Shown: piece after piece, positions 33,976 through 41,791 of the stretch
Layout of the letters: every line of letters begins with the position of its first letter
Position numbering within the stretch: the stretch's first letter is position 1
DNA from: Atopobium sp. oral taxon 810 str. F0209
Lineage (GTDB): Bacteria > Actinomycetota > Coriobacteriia > Coriobacteriales > Atopobiaceae
DNA: 64,000 nt
Assembly: GCF_000466405.1 (NCBI RefSeq)
Contig: NZ_KE952948.1
Coordinates: 26,763 to 90,762 of the forward strand
Direction of reading: 5' to 3'
Notes under the pieces: model-generated
The model's input: the letters and a program-made list of their open reading frames with translations, nothing else
Databases searched by the model: none
Told to the model about the DNA's origin: nothing
Made by a program: the position numbers and the translations under genes

Positions 33976-35892
33976 TTACTCTTTTTCATAGATTTGAGTT
34001 ACCCAAGAAACAAGCTTGTCTTCAGCATTACCCTCACGTTCAGCCAGCTCAAATCCTGCCCCCCATACAGGCGTAAAAGCTACATCTTTAATGCCCTTAT
34101 AAGCCTTAAGCGCCAGCGCCAAGTTGACTTCATCAGCAAAGGAAGTCGTATTCGAGAAGAGACCCGCGTTGATACGCCAATAAGGCGCCACCTTGGCACT
34201 GCCATTACTCTTGGAATTATCCGCGATGAAGTGCAAAGGACTCATCATCTGGACGCGACTTACAACATCCAGCTCAAAGCTGTCGGTTTTGCTGAGATCT
34301 TCTTTCCAATCAAAAGCATAATTAGCATCCCAGTCTTTGAGCTTGCTATAGCTATCCTGATGGGCAGCAATTTGCTCAGCCATAATCTGGTCAAAGTGCA
34401 GCGAAGTTTCTTCACCTACACCAAAGAGCTGATTGATGGTCGAGGAACGGTCGCAGGCATCAAAGGCACCCACATTATGCTGTGCTGGCCGACAAGCCTC
34501 CACAAAGTCCCAGAGATTGGTTACATTCGCTCGCTGTGCCGTACCGCTATAAACCAGCCAACGTGTCTTACCAGTAAGGGATCCAACGTAACTCTCGATA
34601 GAATCATAGACCGTCGACTGTACAGTTCTTACACCGCTTGGAGTGTTAGCATTTTTATCGGTAGAATTCGCATCGCTTGCTGCGTCACTCGCCGCTGTAA
34701 CACTTGCATAGTTACTCTTTGCCAAGGTTGGATCACCAGGAAAAAGCGGAGTATTTTGATCTGTCGGTGTATAGGTATAGGGAAAAGCCGTAGCCGAGAA
34801 GAACTTACTTGCTGCAGCTTCTACCAAACCCAACAGGTAGTCGTAATAATTACCCGAGATGAGCGAACCATCTTCGGCGGCATCCAAACTGAGTGGCTTA
34901 CCTTCTTCATCAAGCAGACCTAGCTTATTGACATATTTACCATAAGCAGTGGCAAGATCTGCCGAGAGTGCTCCGCCAAAGCTTCCCTCTGCACGAGCAC
35001 CCTCATCTGAGAACTGACCCATCATCCACTCGTAAGATGCATCGGCAGAATCAAGCGCTGTGACAGGACACCATGCACCAACACCTTGGATGGCGTCAGA
35101 AATAGTCTTACCCTCTTCCCCATCATGCATTGCGGCACCGATTTGCTTGAGGTAAGGCTCAAACTCAGGAGAATCACCCGAGCTACCAAGGCAAGCAGCA
35201 ATGCCACCGCCACCACCAAAACCAAAGGCAAAAATTCGATTTGTGTTACCTGGCAAAAGGTCTTTGTTGTAGCGCAAATAACGTATTGCAGCTTTGAGAT
35301 CGACCACTGGCCATGGGGCACCACCTGCAATAAGCTCAGAAGTATTGCTTTCTGCTGTTGCTGAACGACCACGGAAACCAGCATAAACGTAAATAAGACC
35401 CGCCGAGAGATAGCGCGTAAGACCTGTATAAGAAAAGCCCGTCGGACATGCTTGGGCCTCAAAACGTGCAGAGTTGAGCGGCATCATAATGGGCGCAGTA
35501 GCTGCGGTAAAAGAAGCAATCTTTGCATCGGGTACCAGCGTGCACTCATAGCTCCCATTAAGGCGCTTCTTACCTTCAAAGTATGGACCAGGTACAAAAA
35601 TCGCAAGAGACTCATAGGCTTCGGTTGCAGGATGCAAACAATAAGGCACACCAAGCTGGTAGTAGCAGTCAAATGTTGTATCGTAATTCCACGCACCCAT
35701 ATCAAGCTTGAGAGCTGCAAACTCTTTGAGATCGATTTCGGTTTCAGCAGAACCTTGAGGGGTTTTTGAGCTGTTTTGCTGGCCCTCATCCTTATTGATA
35801 AACCAAGAAAAATTGGGCTGGGCGCAGGCACCGAGACCTGCCATAGTTGCAGCCGACGCCACTCCGAGGAATGTCCTTCTGCTTACACCCAT
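33976..35892 (-). CDS. Tat-exported lipoprotein, tannase-like alpha/beta hydrolase lacking catalytic residues
   Basis: 638 residues from ATG 35892 (MGVSRRTFLGVASAATMAG), set by GGGAGGCAACA. The leader has a twin-arginine motif SRRTFLG and lipobox LGAC, so the protein should be exported folded and lipidated. The body matches bacterial subtype-B-tannase-like hydrolases (GAPWPVVDLKAAIRYLRYN, CLGSSGDSPEFEPYL, WCPVTALDSADASYEWMMG). The nucleophile elbow, usually Ser inside FGMSGGG, reads FGFGGGG (Gly226; codon GGT at 35215-35217), and the late histidine site reads WGAGFELAER (Phe614). An esterase reaction is therefore unlikely; a binding role is more plausible. Confidence 0.75.
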   Translation of the reverse strand: MGVSRRTFLGVASAATMAGLGACAQPNFSWFINKDEGQQNSSKTPQGSAETEIDLKEFAALKLDMGAWNYDTTFDCYYQLGVPYCLHPATEAYESLAIFVPGPYFEGKKRLNGSYECTLVPDAKIASFTAATAPIMMPLNSARFEAQACPTGFSYTGLTRYLSAGLIYVYAGFRGRSATAESNTSELIAGGAPWPVVDLKAAIRYLRYNKDLLPGNTNRIFAFGFGGGGGIAACLGSSGDSPEFEPYLKQIGAAMHDGEEGKTISDAIQGVGAWCPVTALDSADASYEWMMGQFSDEGARAEGSFGGALSADLATAYGKYVNKLGLLDEEGKPLSLDAAEDGSLISGNYYDYLLGLVEAAASKFFSATAFPYTYTPTDQNTPLFPGDPTLAKSNYASVTAASDAASDANSTDKNANTPSGVRTVQSTVYDSIESYVGSLTGKTRWLVYSGTAQRANVTNLWDFVEACRPAQHNVGAFDACDRSSTINQLFGVGEETSLHFDQIMAEQIAAHQDSYSKLKDWDANYAFDWKEDLSKTDSFELDVVSRVQMMSPLHFIADNSKSNGSAKVAPYWRINAGLFSNTTSFADEVNLALALKAYKGIKDVAFTPVWGAGFELAEREGNAEDKLVSWVTQIYEKE

Positions 35893-36031
35893 TGTTGCCT
35901 CCCAAAAGCGAAACTTACCGAATTGTGTATTTGACACCTTGTAGTTTGCACAATTTTGCGTCCTAATTCGTCTATTGTAGACGGAGAATGAGTTTTCACG
36001 AGAGACCTACATGGCGTGTAAGGAGCTGCCC

Positions 36032-36448
36032 ATGCTGAAGTGGTTCAAACGCGCGAATGAAAAGCAACAAAAAGAGGTCAAAGAGGCTGCGGGGGCTGCC
36101 AATTTGAGTGCGGCAAGCTCAAACATAAGCGAGCAAGCAGATCTTGAAGACGCTGACACAGCAAAGCTACGACGCGTACATTTTGTTTTTCGTGGACAAG
36201 TGCAAGGGGTTGGCTTTCGCTGGAACGCACGTAACTGTGCTAACGATTTGGGGCTGCTCGGTTGGGTACGCAACGAATGGGATGGCTCGGTCACGATGGA
36301 ACTACAGGGCGACTCCGAGCGCATCGCGCGCTTCTTTACGCTCTTTAACCAGCAGTATCGCCATTTTCAAATTGATTATGTTATCGACGAAAAGGAAGAC
36401 ATCCCTCTTCATAATGATGAAAGCGAATTTAAAGTAATTTTTAGCTAG
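36032..36448 (+). CDS. acyP: Acylphosphatase with N-terminal extension
   Basis: 138 residues from ATG 36032 (MLKWFKRANEKQQKEV), chosen because AAGGAG precedes it. The acylphosphatase domain fills the C-terminal 90 residues: VFRGQVQGVGFRWNARNC with the phosphate-binding arginine, then GLLGWVRNEWDGSVTMELQG with the catalytic asparagine. It hydrolyses acyl phosphates. The first 45 residues are a charged, alanine-rich extension not usual in the family. It converges on the cyclophilin gene with a 35-base gap. Confidence 0.92.
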   Translation: MLKWFKRANEKQQKEVKEAAGAANLSAASSNISEQADLEDADTAKLRRVHFVFRGQVQGVGFRWNARNCANDLGLLGWVRNEWDGSVTMELQGDSERIARFFTLFNQQYRHFQIDYVIDEKEDIPLHNDESEFKVIFS

Positions 36449-36483
36449 AGATGACTGAGCAACAAGGCGCGATGCCTACAGTC

Positions 36484-37260
36484 CTAATCATCAATTTCAA
36501 GCTTTTCGATAACTGGCTGGTCATCCTGGACAATAGAACCGTTGCTATCTGTCGGTTTTGCTTGTTTGCAAATCTCGTCGACAACATCCATGCCGTCAGT
36601 AACATGGCCAAAGGCAGCATACTGCCCATCAAGAGACTCCTGATAACTCTGCATGATAAAGAATTGCGATGAGGCAGAATTGTAGTCTTGGGCGCGCGCC
36701 ATCGCGATAGTACCTCGAGTTAACAGGAGCTTGTTGTCAACCCCATTAGCACTAAACTCTCCTTTGATTGTACGGTCGGAACCACCAGTCCCGTTAGCTT
36801 TGGGGTCGCCGCCCTGCATCATAAAATCCTCGATAATGCGATGGAACGTAAGACCGTTGTAGAAGCCATCCTTTGCCAAGCGACAGAAATTACTAACGGT
36901 GATAGGTGCAGAATCTGCATCTAAAACAAGCTTGATTGTTCCGTAATCCTTGATGATAAGCGTGGCATGATGGGTCCCATGACCAAATTCATCATCAGGA
37001 GCAACCGCCGTAATAGTGCTTGCATTTTTGTCTTGAGCAGTACCTGCGAGAGGATCGGTTTTTGTTTGGGTTGAGGTAGTGGAACCCATCTCAGTATAGG
37101 ATCCAGAGCCACTGGACGTGACGGCTGAGTCTTGAGAGGAGCAGGCGGTTAGTGCCGCTATGGAAACAAGACTGCCAGCAGTCAGACTTGTCAAAAATGC
37201 CCTTCTTGAAAGAGTAAGCTTCTCTAGGGAACTTCTTGGGTTGGTTTTGTTATTCAACAT
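36484..37260 (-). CDS. Cyclophilin-type peptidyl-prolyl isomerase lipoprotein
   Basis: 258 residues. N-terminal signal with SRRAFLTS (Tat-like) and lipobox LTAC at about residue 40, a Ser/Thr linker, then a cyclophilin domain: VSNFCRLAKDGFYNGLTFHR, MMQGGDPKANGTGG, GTIAMARAQDYNSASSQFFI and AAFGHVTDGMDVVDEI. It would assist folding of exported proteins on the outer membrane-facing surface. It follows the zinc-ribbon gene by 61 bases. Confidence 0.94.
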   Translation of the reverse strand: MLNNKTNPRSSLEKLTLSRRAFLTSLTAGSLVSIAALTACSSQDSAVTSSGSGSYTEMGSTTSTQTKTDPLAGTAQDKNASTITAVAPDDEFGHGTHHATLIIKDYGTIKLVLDADSAPITVSNFCRLAKDGFYNGLTFHRIIEDFMMQGGDPKANGTGGSDRTIKGEFSANGVDNKLLLTRGTIAMARAQDYNSASSQFFIMQSYQESLDGQYAAFGHVTDGMDVVDEICKQAKPTDSNGSIVQDDQPVIEKLEIDD

Positions 37261-37321
37261 ACAAAAAGCTCCTCTTATTTGAGTTAAGACAAAGCAAAAC
37301 TAGTTAAGCTACAGCCTAATC

Positions 37322-37555
37322 CTACTCTTCTAGAAACCACTCTAAATGGCCGCAATTCTGGCACACAAGCACAGTTGCCGATACATTTGCCCAATCAAGA
37401 CCAAAAAATGTAGCCGCTGCAGTATTAAGCTGTGCTGTGCGTTTATCGAATTTGTCACGACCGCAGTGCGAACAGACTACGTGCTTGCCTGCCACCTCAT
37501 AATAAGGGGTATTACCAATTCCGCGCTCACCGCTAAACGCCTCATAAACTCCCAT
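37322..37555 (-). CDS. Small zinc-ribbon protein
   Basis: 77 residues from ATG 37555 (MGVYEAFSGERGIGNTPY). Two CxxC pairs, VVCSHCGRDKF and LVCQNCGHLEW, about 35 residues apart make a zinc ribbon. Similar short proteins are annotated only as nucleic-acid-binding or hypothetical zinc ribbons. It is upstream of the cyclophilin gene on the same strand. Function unknown. Confidence 0.82.
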   Translation of the reverse strand: MGVYEAFSGERGIGNTPYYEVAGKHVVCSHCGRDKFDKRTAQLNTAAATFFGLDWANVSATVLVCQNCGHLEWFLEE

Positions 37556-37720
37556 CACAACCCCCTATAGCTCAGACTGTTACAACTGCTATTGCTAGTG
37601 ATGCCAAAATTCAACAAGTACGCTCAGATCTGCTTGACTGCATTATAAGGGCATCGGGAACATAGAGTTCCTATACTGTCGAGTGGTAATAGGATTTGAT
37701 GCTATTGGAGCTGATGTCGC

Positions 37721-38704
37721 ATGGGATCGACACTCACTCGTTTGTGGGAGCATATAGAGGCTGCTGACAAAAAGCGTATTGAGACACAGCTGCGCGTACC
37801 AGATGTCGAAACAAGCACAGCTATTGCCTATCTCAACGATGGTAATCCCTTGCATGTATTAAGTATTTCTCGCCCTAAGGGCACAACAGGACAGATAATA
37901 CTACCTGTAATTGTTGACATTCATGGTGGCGGTCATATGTATGGCGACCTGCTGGTTAATCGCAATTACTGCGAGTACCTAGCATCACAAGGCTTTGCAG
38001 TAGTCAATATTTGCTATCGCCTGCTGCCTGAAGTTGATTTAGCGGGCATGATCCAAGATTTGTGGGCAGCCTTTGAATGGCTGGCACAACATGCCTCAGA
38101 GGAGTTATTGGATTTGCAGCATTGTTTTATTACAGGAGATTCTGCTGGGGCTCATTTGAGCATGTTGGCATTATGTATTGGAAACAAAGCAGAACTGCAG
38201 CAGATATACGGCACGACTGCACTGCCGCTAAGCTTTAAGGCGCTCGCGGTAAGTTGTCCTGTGACAAATCTGATGCCCTATTATGCACCAGGTGTATTTG
38301 GCACCCATGCTGATGCAGAAATGCGACAAATGTTTTTAGGCAAGCAGGGCGAGAGAGCTCCTTGGGCCCATTACATGAGCATAAACGAGGTATTGCCGGG
38401 CGTTACGTTACCACCCGTACTGGTAATAGGTTCAGCAGGCGACAGTCTGAAATTTCAAACACAAGCTTTGCTTGAACTGTTGAAAAAGAATGGCAGCCAG
38501 TATGAGACACTTATCTGGGATAAAAAATCTGACAAAGTATTAGGGCACGTTTTTAATATCGGCTTTTGGGATCAAAAAGAAAGCCTTGAGACCAATGACG
38601 CTATGCTTGAATTCTTTCTTACTTATGATGCGGAGCATCGTTCGCGTACGATCGACCCTGCTGACCCTGATACACCGTCATGCCACGCTATGGGCGTACA
38701 ATGA
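37721..38704 (+). CDS. Alpha/beta hydrolase, hormone-sensitive-lipase/carboxylesterase type
   Basis: 327 residues. Oxyanion motif VDIHGGGHMYGD, nucleophile elbow ITGDSAGAHLSM, acid in VIGSAGDSLKFQ and histidine in LGHVFNIGFW give a full catalytic set. No signal peptide. Substrate unknown; such enzymes act on short acyl esters. The ribosome site is weak (TTGGAG, 11 bases upstream). A short inverted repeat GGAAC/GTTCC (37657-37671) sits in the promoter region. The candidate Abi leader begins directly after it. Confidence 0.9.
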   Translation: MGSTLTRLWEHIEAADKKRIETQLRVPDVETSTAIAYLNDGNPLHVLSISRPKGTTGQIILPVIVDIHGGGHMYGDLLVNRNYCEYLASQGFAVVNICYRLLPEVDLAGMIQDLWAAFEWLAQHASEELLDLQHCFITGDSAGAHLSMLALCIGNKAELQQIYGTTALPLSFKALAVSCPVTNLMPYYAPGVFGTHADAEMRQMFLGKQGERAPWAHYMSINEVLPGVTLPPVLVIGSAGDSLKFQTQALLELLKKNGSQYETLIWDKKSDKVLGHVFNIGFWDQKESLETNDAMLEFFLTYDAEHRSRTIDPADPDTPSCHAMGVQ

Positions 38705-38724
38705 GCTTCACTATTCCTGATGGA

Positions 38725-38930
38725 TGGAAAGCTTGATGGGAGTAGCAAAAATGTACTTCTGTAAAGTAACAAATAGTGCCATATATGCCGTTTATGGTGA
38801 ATTTGAGTCATTACAGCATTTTACTAATGGGCAAGATGACGTGATGGTTCATATTAGCAGTATGAAGAGGTTTGGCGTCGGTACGTCCGGTCAAGCCCAT
38901 GAAAGCCGCCATAGTGCGGCTTTCTATGTT
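38725..38930 (+). ncRNA. Candidate abiF-type structured RNA upstream of the Abi gene
   Basis: About 240 bases separate the esterase stop from the Abi start and hold no convincing gene. The 3' end forms a strong hairpin: GAAAGCCGC (38901-38909) with GCGGCTTTC (38916-38924), loop CATAGT, ending 23 bases before the Abi ATG. A conserved structured RNA, the abiF motif, is known upstream of Abi_2-type genes. Position and the terminal stem fit, but I cannot run the covariance model; 5' limits are approximate. Confidence 0.4.
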
Positions 38931-38947
38931 TAAAAGGATAAAACACA

Positions 38948-39874
38948 ATGGATAAGCCTTTTAAATCTATAGAAGAGCAACTAACAATTCTCTCAAAGCG
39001 CGGTATCGCTATTGATAATTCCGCTGAAGCTGTGCTTAAGCGCGAAGGTTATTACTCAGTGGTAAACGGCTATAAAGATTTATTTATTGACAAAGCTGCT
39101 TCTGCAAATGCAAAGGATGATAGATACGTTGTTGGCACTACTTTTAATAATATCTATAGACTCTTTTTGTTTGACCGAGACCTTCGCTTAACGATGTTTC
39201 GCTACTTCTCCGAAGCGGAAGCAGCCTTAAAAACTACGTGCTCTTATAAATTCTCTGAGAAACATCAAGATGAGCATGAGGCATATTTAAACCCTCACAA
39301 CTACAGAGCAGATAGGTAATATGTTAAAAGAGTTGAAGGACTTATTGATGACTTCAAAAAAATATTGCACAAGTACCCATATGAAAACTACTCTTTCAAG
39401 CGTGACTATATCCAGCATTATGTGCGCGACCATGATGAAGTCCCATTTTGGGTTTTAACTAACTTTCTCATGCTGGGTCAGATATTCAAATTCTATGATT
39501 TCCAGCCTGAATCAATGAGAAATGCTATCGCGGCAAACTTTTCTAGCCTTTATAACGAGTCACACATAGACACTAAGAAAATAAGCCCTAGACGATTACG
39601 CCTCGCATATGATCACATCAAGGATTTCAGAAATATCTGCGCACACGATGAGCGACTATATTGCGCAAGAGTATCGCCATCAAAAAGTATTAAATTTGTC
39701 GATATGCTTAACGACCTTGAGCTAGTTTTAAGTCGTGATGAATTTGCAAAAGCTCAAAATGACATTCTCAACCTAATCTCTGAGCTTATGAAAGATATCG
39801 GACAAAGTCGAACTACAAATGTTTTGAAATCAATGGGGATTCAGAGTATTAGTTCAACGCTTATGCCTTCGTAG
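38948..39874 (+). pseudogene. Abi_2/AbiF-family abortive infection protein, split by an in-frame TAA
   Basis: A continuous frame of 308 codons is broken by one TAA at 39317-39319 (codon 124). Codons on both sides read as one Abi_2 protein: PFKSIEEQLTILSKRGI, REGYYSVVNGYKDLF, YRLFLFDRDLRLTMFRYFSEAE before the stop, and VPFWVLTNFLMLGQIFKFYD then DFRNICAHDERLY after it. RNICAH (Arg228 to His233) is a HEPN ribonuclease motif. AAAGGATAAAACAC precedes the ATG. Base composition is clearly more AT-rich than neighbours, with the tRNA-Phe gene nearby, suggesting transfer. The N-terminal half alone lacks the HEPN motif, so the toxin is probably dead unless TAA is bypassed. Confidence 0.85.
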
Positions 39875-40085
39875 TCGCTCAACACCACGCTACCTCACGC
39901 TAATTAGACTCCCCCGCCGCCTATCCACCAAGATTTCGGGAGAGCCTACAAGCCACCTAACAACTCAGAAAAGAAGGCTTATGCCGTCATCTTACACCTT
40001 ATTAAAAACATATCGCACAGCTACGCTTTTAGCTTGCTCCAAAATGTTTTGTCACTTTTCTGTCACTCCGTGTCACTTCGGCACG

Positions 40086-40115
40086 AAAAAAGGCCAGAGC
40101 CGAAGCTCTGACCTT
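40086..40115 (-). terminator. Terminator of tRNA-Phe
   Basis: On the minus strand AAGGTCAGAGC pairs with GCTCTGGCCTT around TTCG, followed by TTTT. It lies 7 bases past the tRNA 3' end. Confidence 0.85.
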
Positions 40116-40122
40116 GTGTTTC

Positions 40123-40198
40123 TGGTGGCGGGGAAGGGAATCGAACCCCTGACACGGGGATTTTCAGTCCCCTGCTCTACCAACTGAGCTACCCAGCC
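40123..40198 (-). tRNA. tRNA-Phe (GAA), CCA encoded, one acceptor-stem mismatch
   Basis: Minus-strand cloverleaf of 76 bases: 5' GGCTGGG acceptor, TAGCTCAGTTGGTAGAGCA D arm, anticodon stem GGGGA/TCCCC with loop CTGAAAA (anticodon GAA), T arm AGGGG-TTCGATT-CCCTT, 3' CCCCGCC-A-CCA. In the acceptor stem U4 faces C69; all other pairs are Watson-Crick. A G at position 4 would restore the usual stem. The TTGACA promoter and hairpin terminator are in place. Confidence 0.93.
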
Positions 40199-40224
40199 AA
40201 AACGCCTGCGTTTGCAAGCTTGTA

Positions 40225-40253
40225 TATCTTAACAAAGGACATGTCTCTGTCAA
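40225..40253 (-). promoter_or_regulatory. tRNA-Phe promoter
   Basis: Minus-strand TTGACA (40253-40248) is a perfect -35 box. The -10 region AAGATATAC lies 17-19 bases on, about 25 bases before the tRNA 5' end. Confidence 0.6.
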
Positions 40254-40291
40254 CTCTTTATTCTGATGAAACCCCAATTTTTTGAAAATAA

Positions 40292-40882
40292 TCAGCACAC
40301 TTTTGGTTTCTTGGAATGCATTTTTTGGGCAAGTAGATAATTTCCACAGAGCGAAATCATCTCTCCAAAAGGAATAAGTACACTGCCTTCTAAAGCTTTT
40401 CCCTGGTAAAGTATGGGATTTGTAGCTCCTAAATCTCTTACTACCATGCCATTTTCATCAGGAAGCAACTCAGTATGCGATCGCGACACTGCCTGGGAAT
40501 GCAATACCACATCATTGTGTGGCGATCTTCCAATCCGCAGACCCTGCTTGGGTAAGGGGATATGAGCTTCTAGCTCGGGAGTTTTTATCCAAAGACAAAC
40601 CTCGCTGGTATTTGCCTCACTTGTAACAAGAGGCTGACAGGTCTCTTCTTTCAAACGCTCCTCTAAAGGCAGCTGGTTGGTCATATCAGGTCCTTCTTGT
40701 TCAGCAAACTTATACATGCATTCAAAACAGGTATCCATATCCGCAAACAAAATTTGTCCACAACAAGGACAAGTTTTAGTGCTATCAGCCATTGTGGAAT
40801 TGCTATCACCTTGTATGGATCTAGGTGGGATGGGTGGGATTTTTTCTAGCTCACCTCTCCCAAAAACTCGTAGGTCAGCCAT
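40292..40882 (-). CDS. FHA-domain protein with zinc ribbon, end of the Tad locus
   Basis: 196 residues. The N-terminal zinc ribbon is CPCCGQIL plus CFECMYKF. The C-terminal FHA domain shows LRIGRSPHNDVVLHSQAVSRSH and DLGATNPILYQG, the phosphothreonine-binding loops. No membrane segment. It overlaps the DUF192 gene by eight bases and has GGGGGAG upstream, so it is coupled to the Tad transcript. FHA proteins near secretion loci often link assembly to Ser/Thr kinase signalling; that role is inferred from context. Confidence 0.85.
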   Translation of the reverse strand: MADLRVFGRGELEKIPPIPPRSIQGDSNSTMADSTKTCPCCGQILFADMDTCFECMYKFAEQEGPDMTNQLPLEERLKEETCQPLVTSEANTSEVCLWIKTPELEAHIPLPKQGLRIGRSPHNDVVLHSQAVSRSHTELLPDENGMVVRDLGATNPILYQGKALEGSVLIPFGEMISLCGNYLLAQKMHSKKPKVC

Positions 40883-41258
40883 ATACGGTCTCCCCCTCTC
40901 GCTTTTCTTCTTGCATTAACCAAACTCTCTGACCTTGCCGGAGCCATGTCCGCCTACTTGCAGGACGCTCCATCACAGCCCAGCTGCCAAATTTGCTGCG
41001 AATATCCCCTGGCTTTACGTTTTGACAAACACGCAATACATAGCCATCACGATCTATGAAGGCAAGGTCGAGCGGATACTTCATGCCAAAGGTGTGAACC
41101 GAGCTACAACGCATGAGTGCGACGGCAGGACTATGCTTGCCTGAACGTAACAAGCCCAAAGCTTTATCACGGAAAGTCTCAAGCATTCTGACTGGTAAGC
41201 CCTCAATTTCTATCACATCTGAATGAGGAGAGCTCAACACCTTTAGCTGAGCCATCAT
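40875..41258 (-). CDS. DUF192 family protein
   Basis: 127 residues. DUF192 landmarks: ALGLLRSGKHSPAVALMRCS, HTFGMKYPLDLAFIDRDG and CQNVKPGDIRSKFG. The fold is a small beta barrel; family function is unknown, and many members are secreted, but this one has no signal peptide. It starts right after the tadF-like stop (TAAATG) and overlaps the FHA gene, so it is part of the Tad operon. Confidence 0.86.
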   Translation of the reverse strand: MMAQLKVLSSPHSDVIEIEGLPVRMLETFRDKALGLLRSGKHSPAVALMRCSSVHTFGMKYPLDLAFIDRDGYVLRVCQNVKPGDIRSKFGSWAVMERPASRRTWLRQGQRVWLMQEEKREGETVYG

Positions 41259-41789
41259 TTACATCACCACTCCTCCCCGATATCTATCAACCACCAATGT
41301 GCGGGTATGTTCCAAGCTGATAGGCGCACTGTAAGCAACGCCCGCAATTACAAACGAACATGGCCAAGGCTTGTACCTAAGCGTGCAAACAAAACGAGTA
41401 AGTAAAGGAGAAATCGGAAAACCAATCCCAGCACCATTTTTTGAGTCACCTCCATACACAGGCTCTGCATGTACTTCAATCGAGCAACTGCGCATATCAA
41501 GAGCAGCTTTGATAGTCTGCTCAACTTCATTTACTGCCGCAGCCTTTGTCTCGCCTTTTGGAGAAACTCCTTGGGAAACCACGGCATCTGCTGCTATACG
41601 GTCAAATGCAGAGCAAGCACTCACAAATCGCATCAGATTAAATACTGTCAGCGCAACAACAATTACTACAGGCACTAGGACAGCAAGTTCTACCGTCATT
41701 TGTCCAGAACAGCTACGAAACTTCTGACATTTGCCAGAAATACGCCACAGCGACAACAAGCTCCTAAAACTAGAGCGACACAAAACCAT
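41259..41789 (-). CDS. TadE/TadF-like minor pilin
   Basis: 176 residues. After a basic N-terminus, SGQMTVELAVLVPVVIVVAL is a type IVb prepilin-like site (cleavage after Gly, Glu at +5, then the hydrophobic helix). The rest is an external domain with VHAEPVYGG. It is the third TadE-like gene of the operon and sits two bases after the large TadG-like gene. The start is uncertain; the basic leader could be shorter. Confidence 0.8.
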   Translation of the reverse strand: MVLCRSSFRSLLSLWRISGKCQKFRSCSGQMTVELAVLVPVVIVVALTVFNLMRFVSACSAFDRIAADAVVSQGVSPKGETKAAAVNEVEQTIKAALDMRSCSIEVHAEPVYGGDSKNGAGIGFPISPLLTRFVCTLRYKPWPCSFVIAGVAYSAPISLEHTRTLVVDRYRGGVVM

Positions 41790-41791
41790 AG

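Noticed and set aside
33934..34923. 329-codon plus-strand open frame
   Set aside because: Antisense to the tannase-like lipoprotein gene; low-complexity shadow.
38724..38933. 69-codon frame upstream of the Abi gene
   Set aside because: It runs through the terminal hairpin of the candidate structured RNA, lacks a ribosome site and matches no family.
39981..40187. 68-codon frame running into the tRNA-Phe gene
   Set aside because: Its C-terminus is just the translated antisense of the tRNA (GKGIEPLTRGF); a frequent false gene. I could not confirm it as an integrase remnant.
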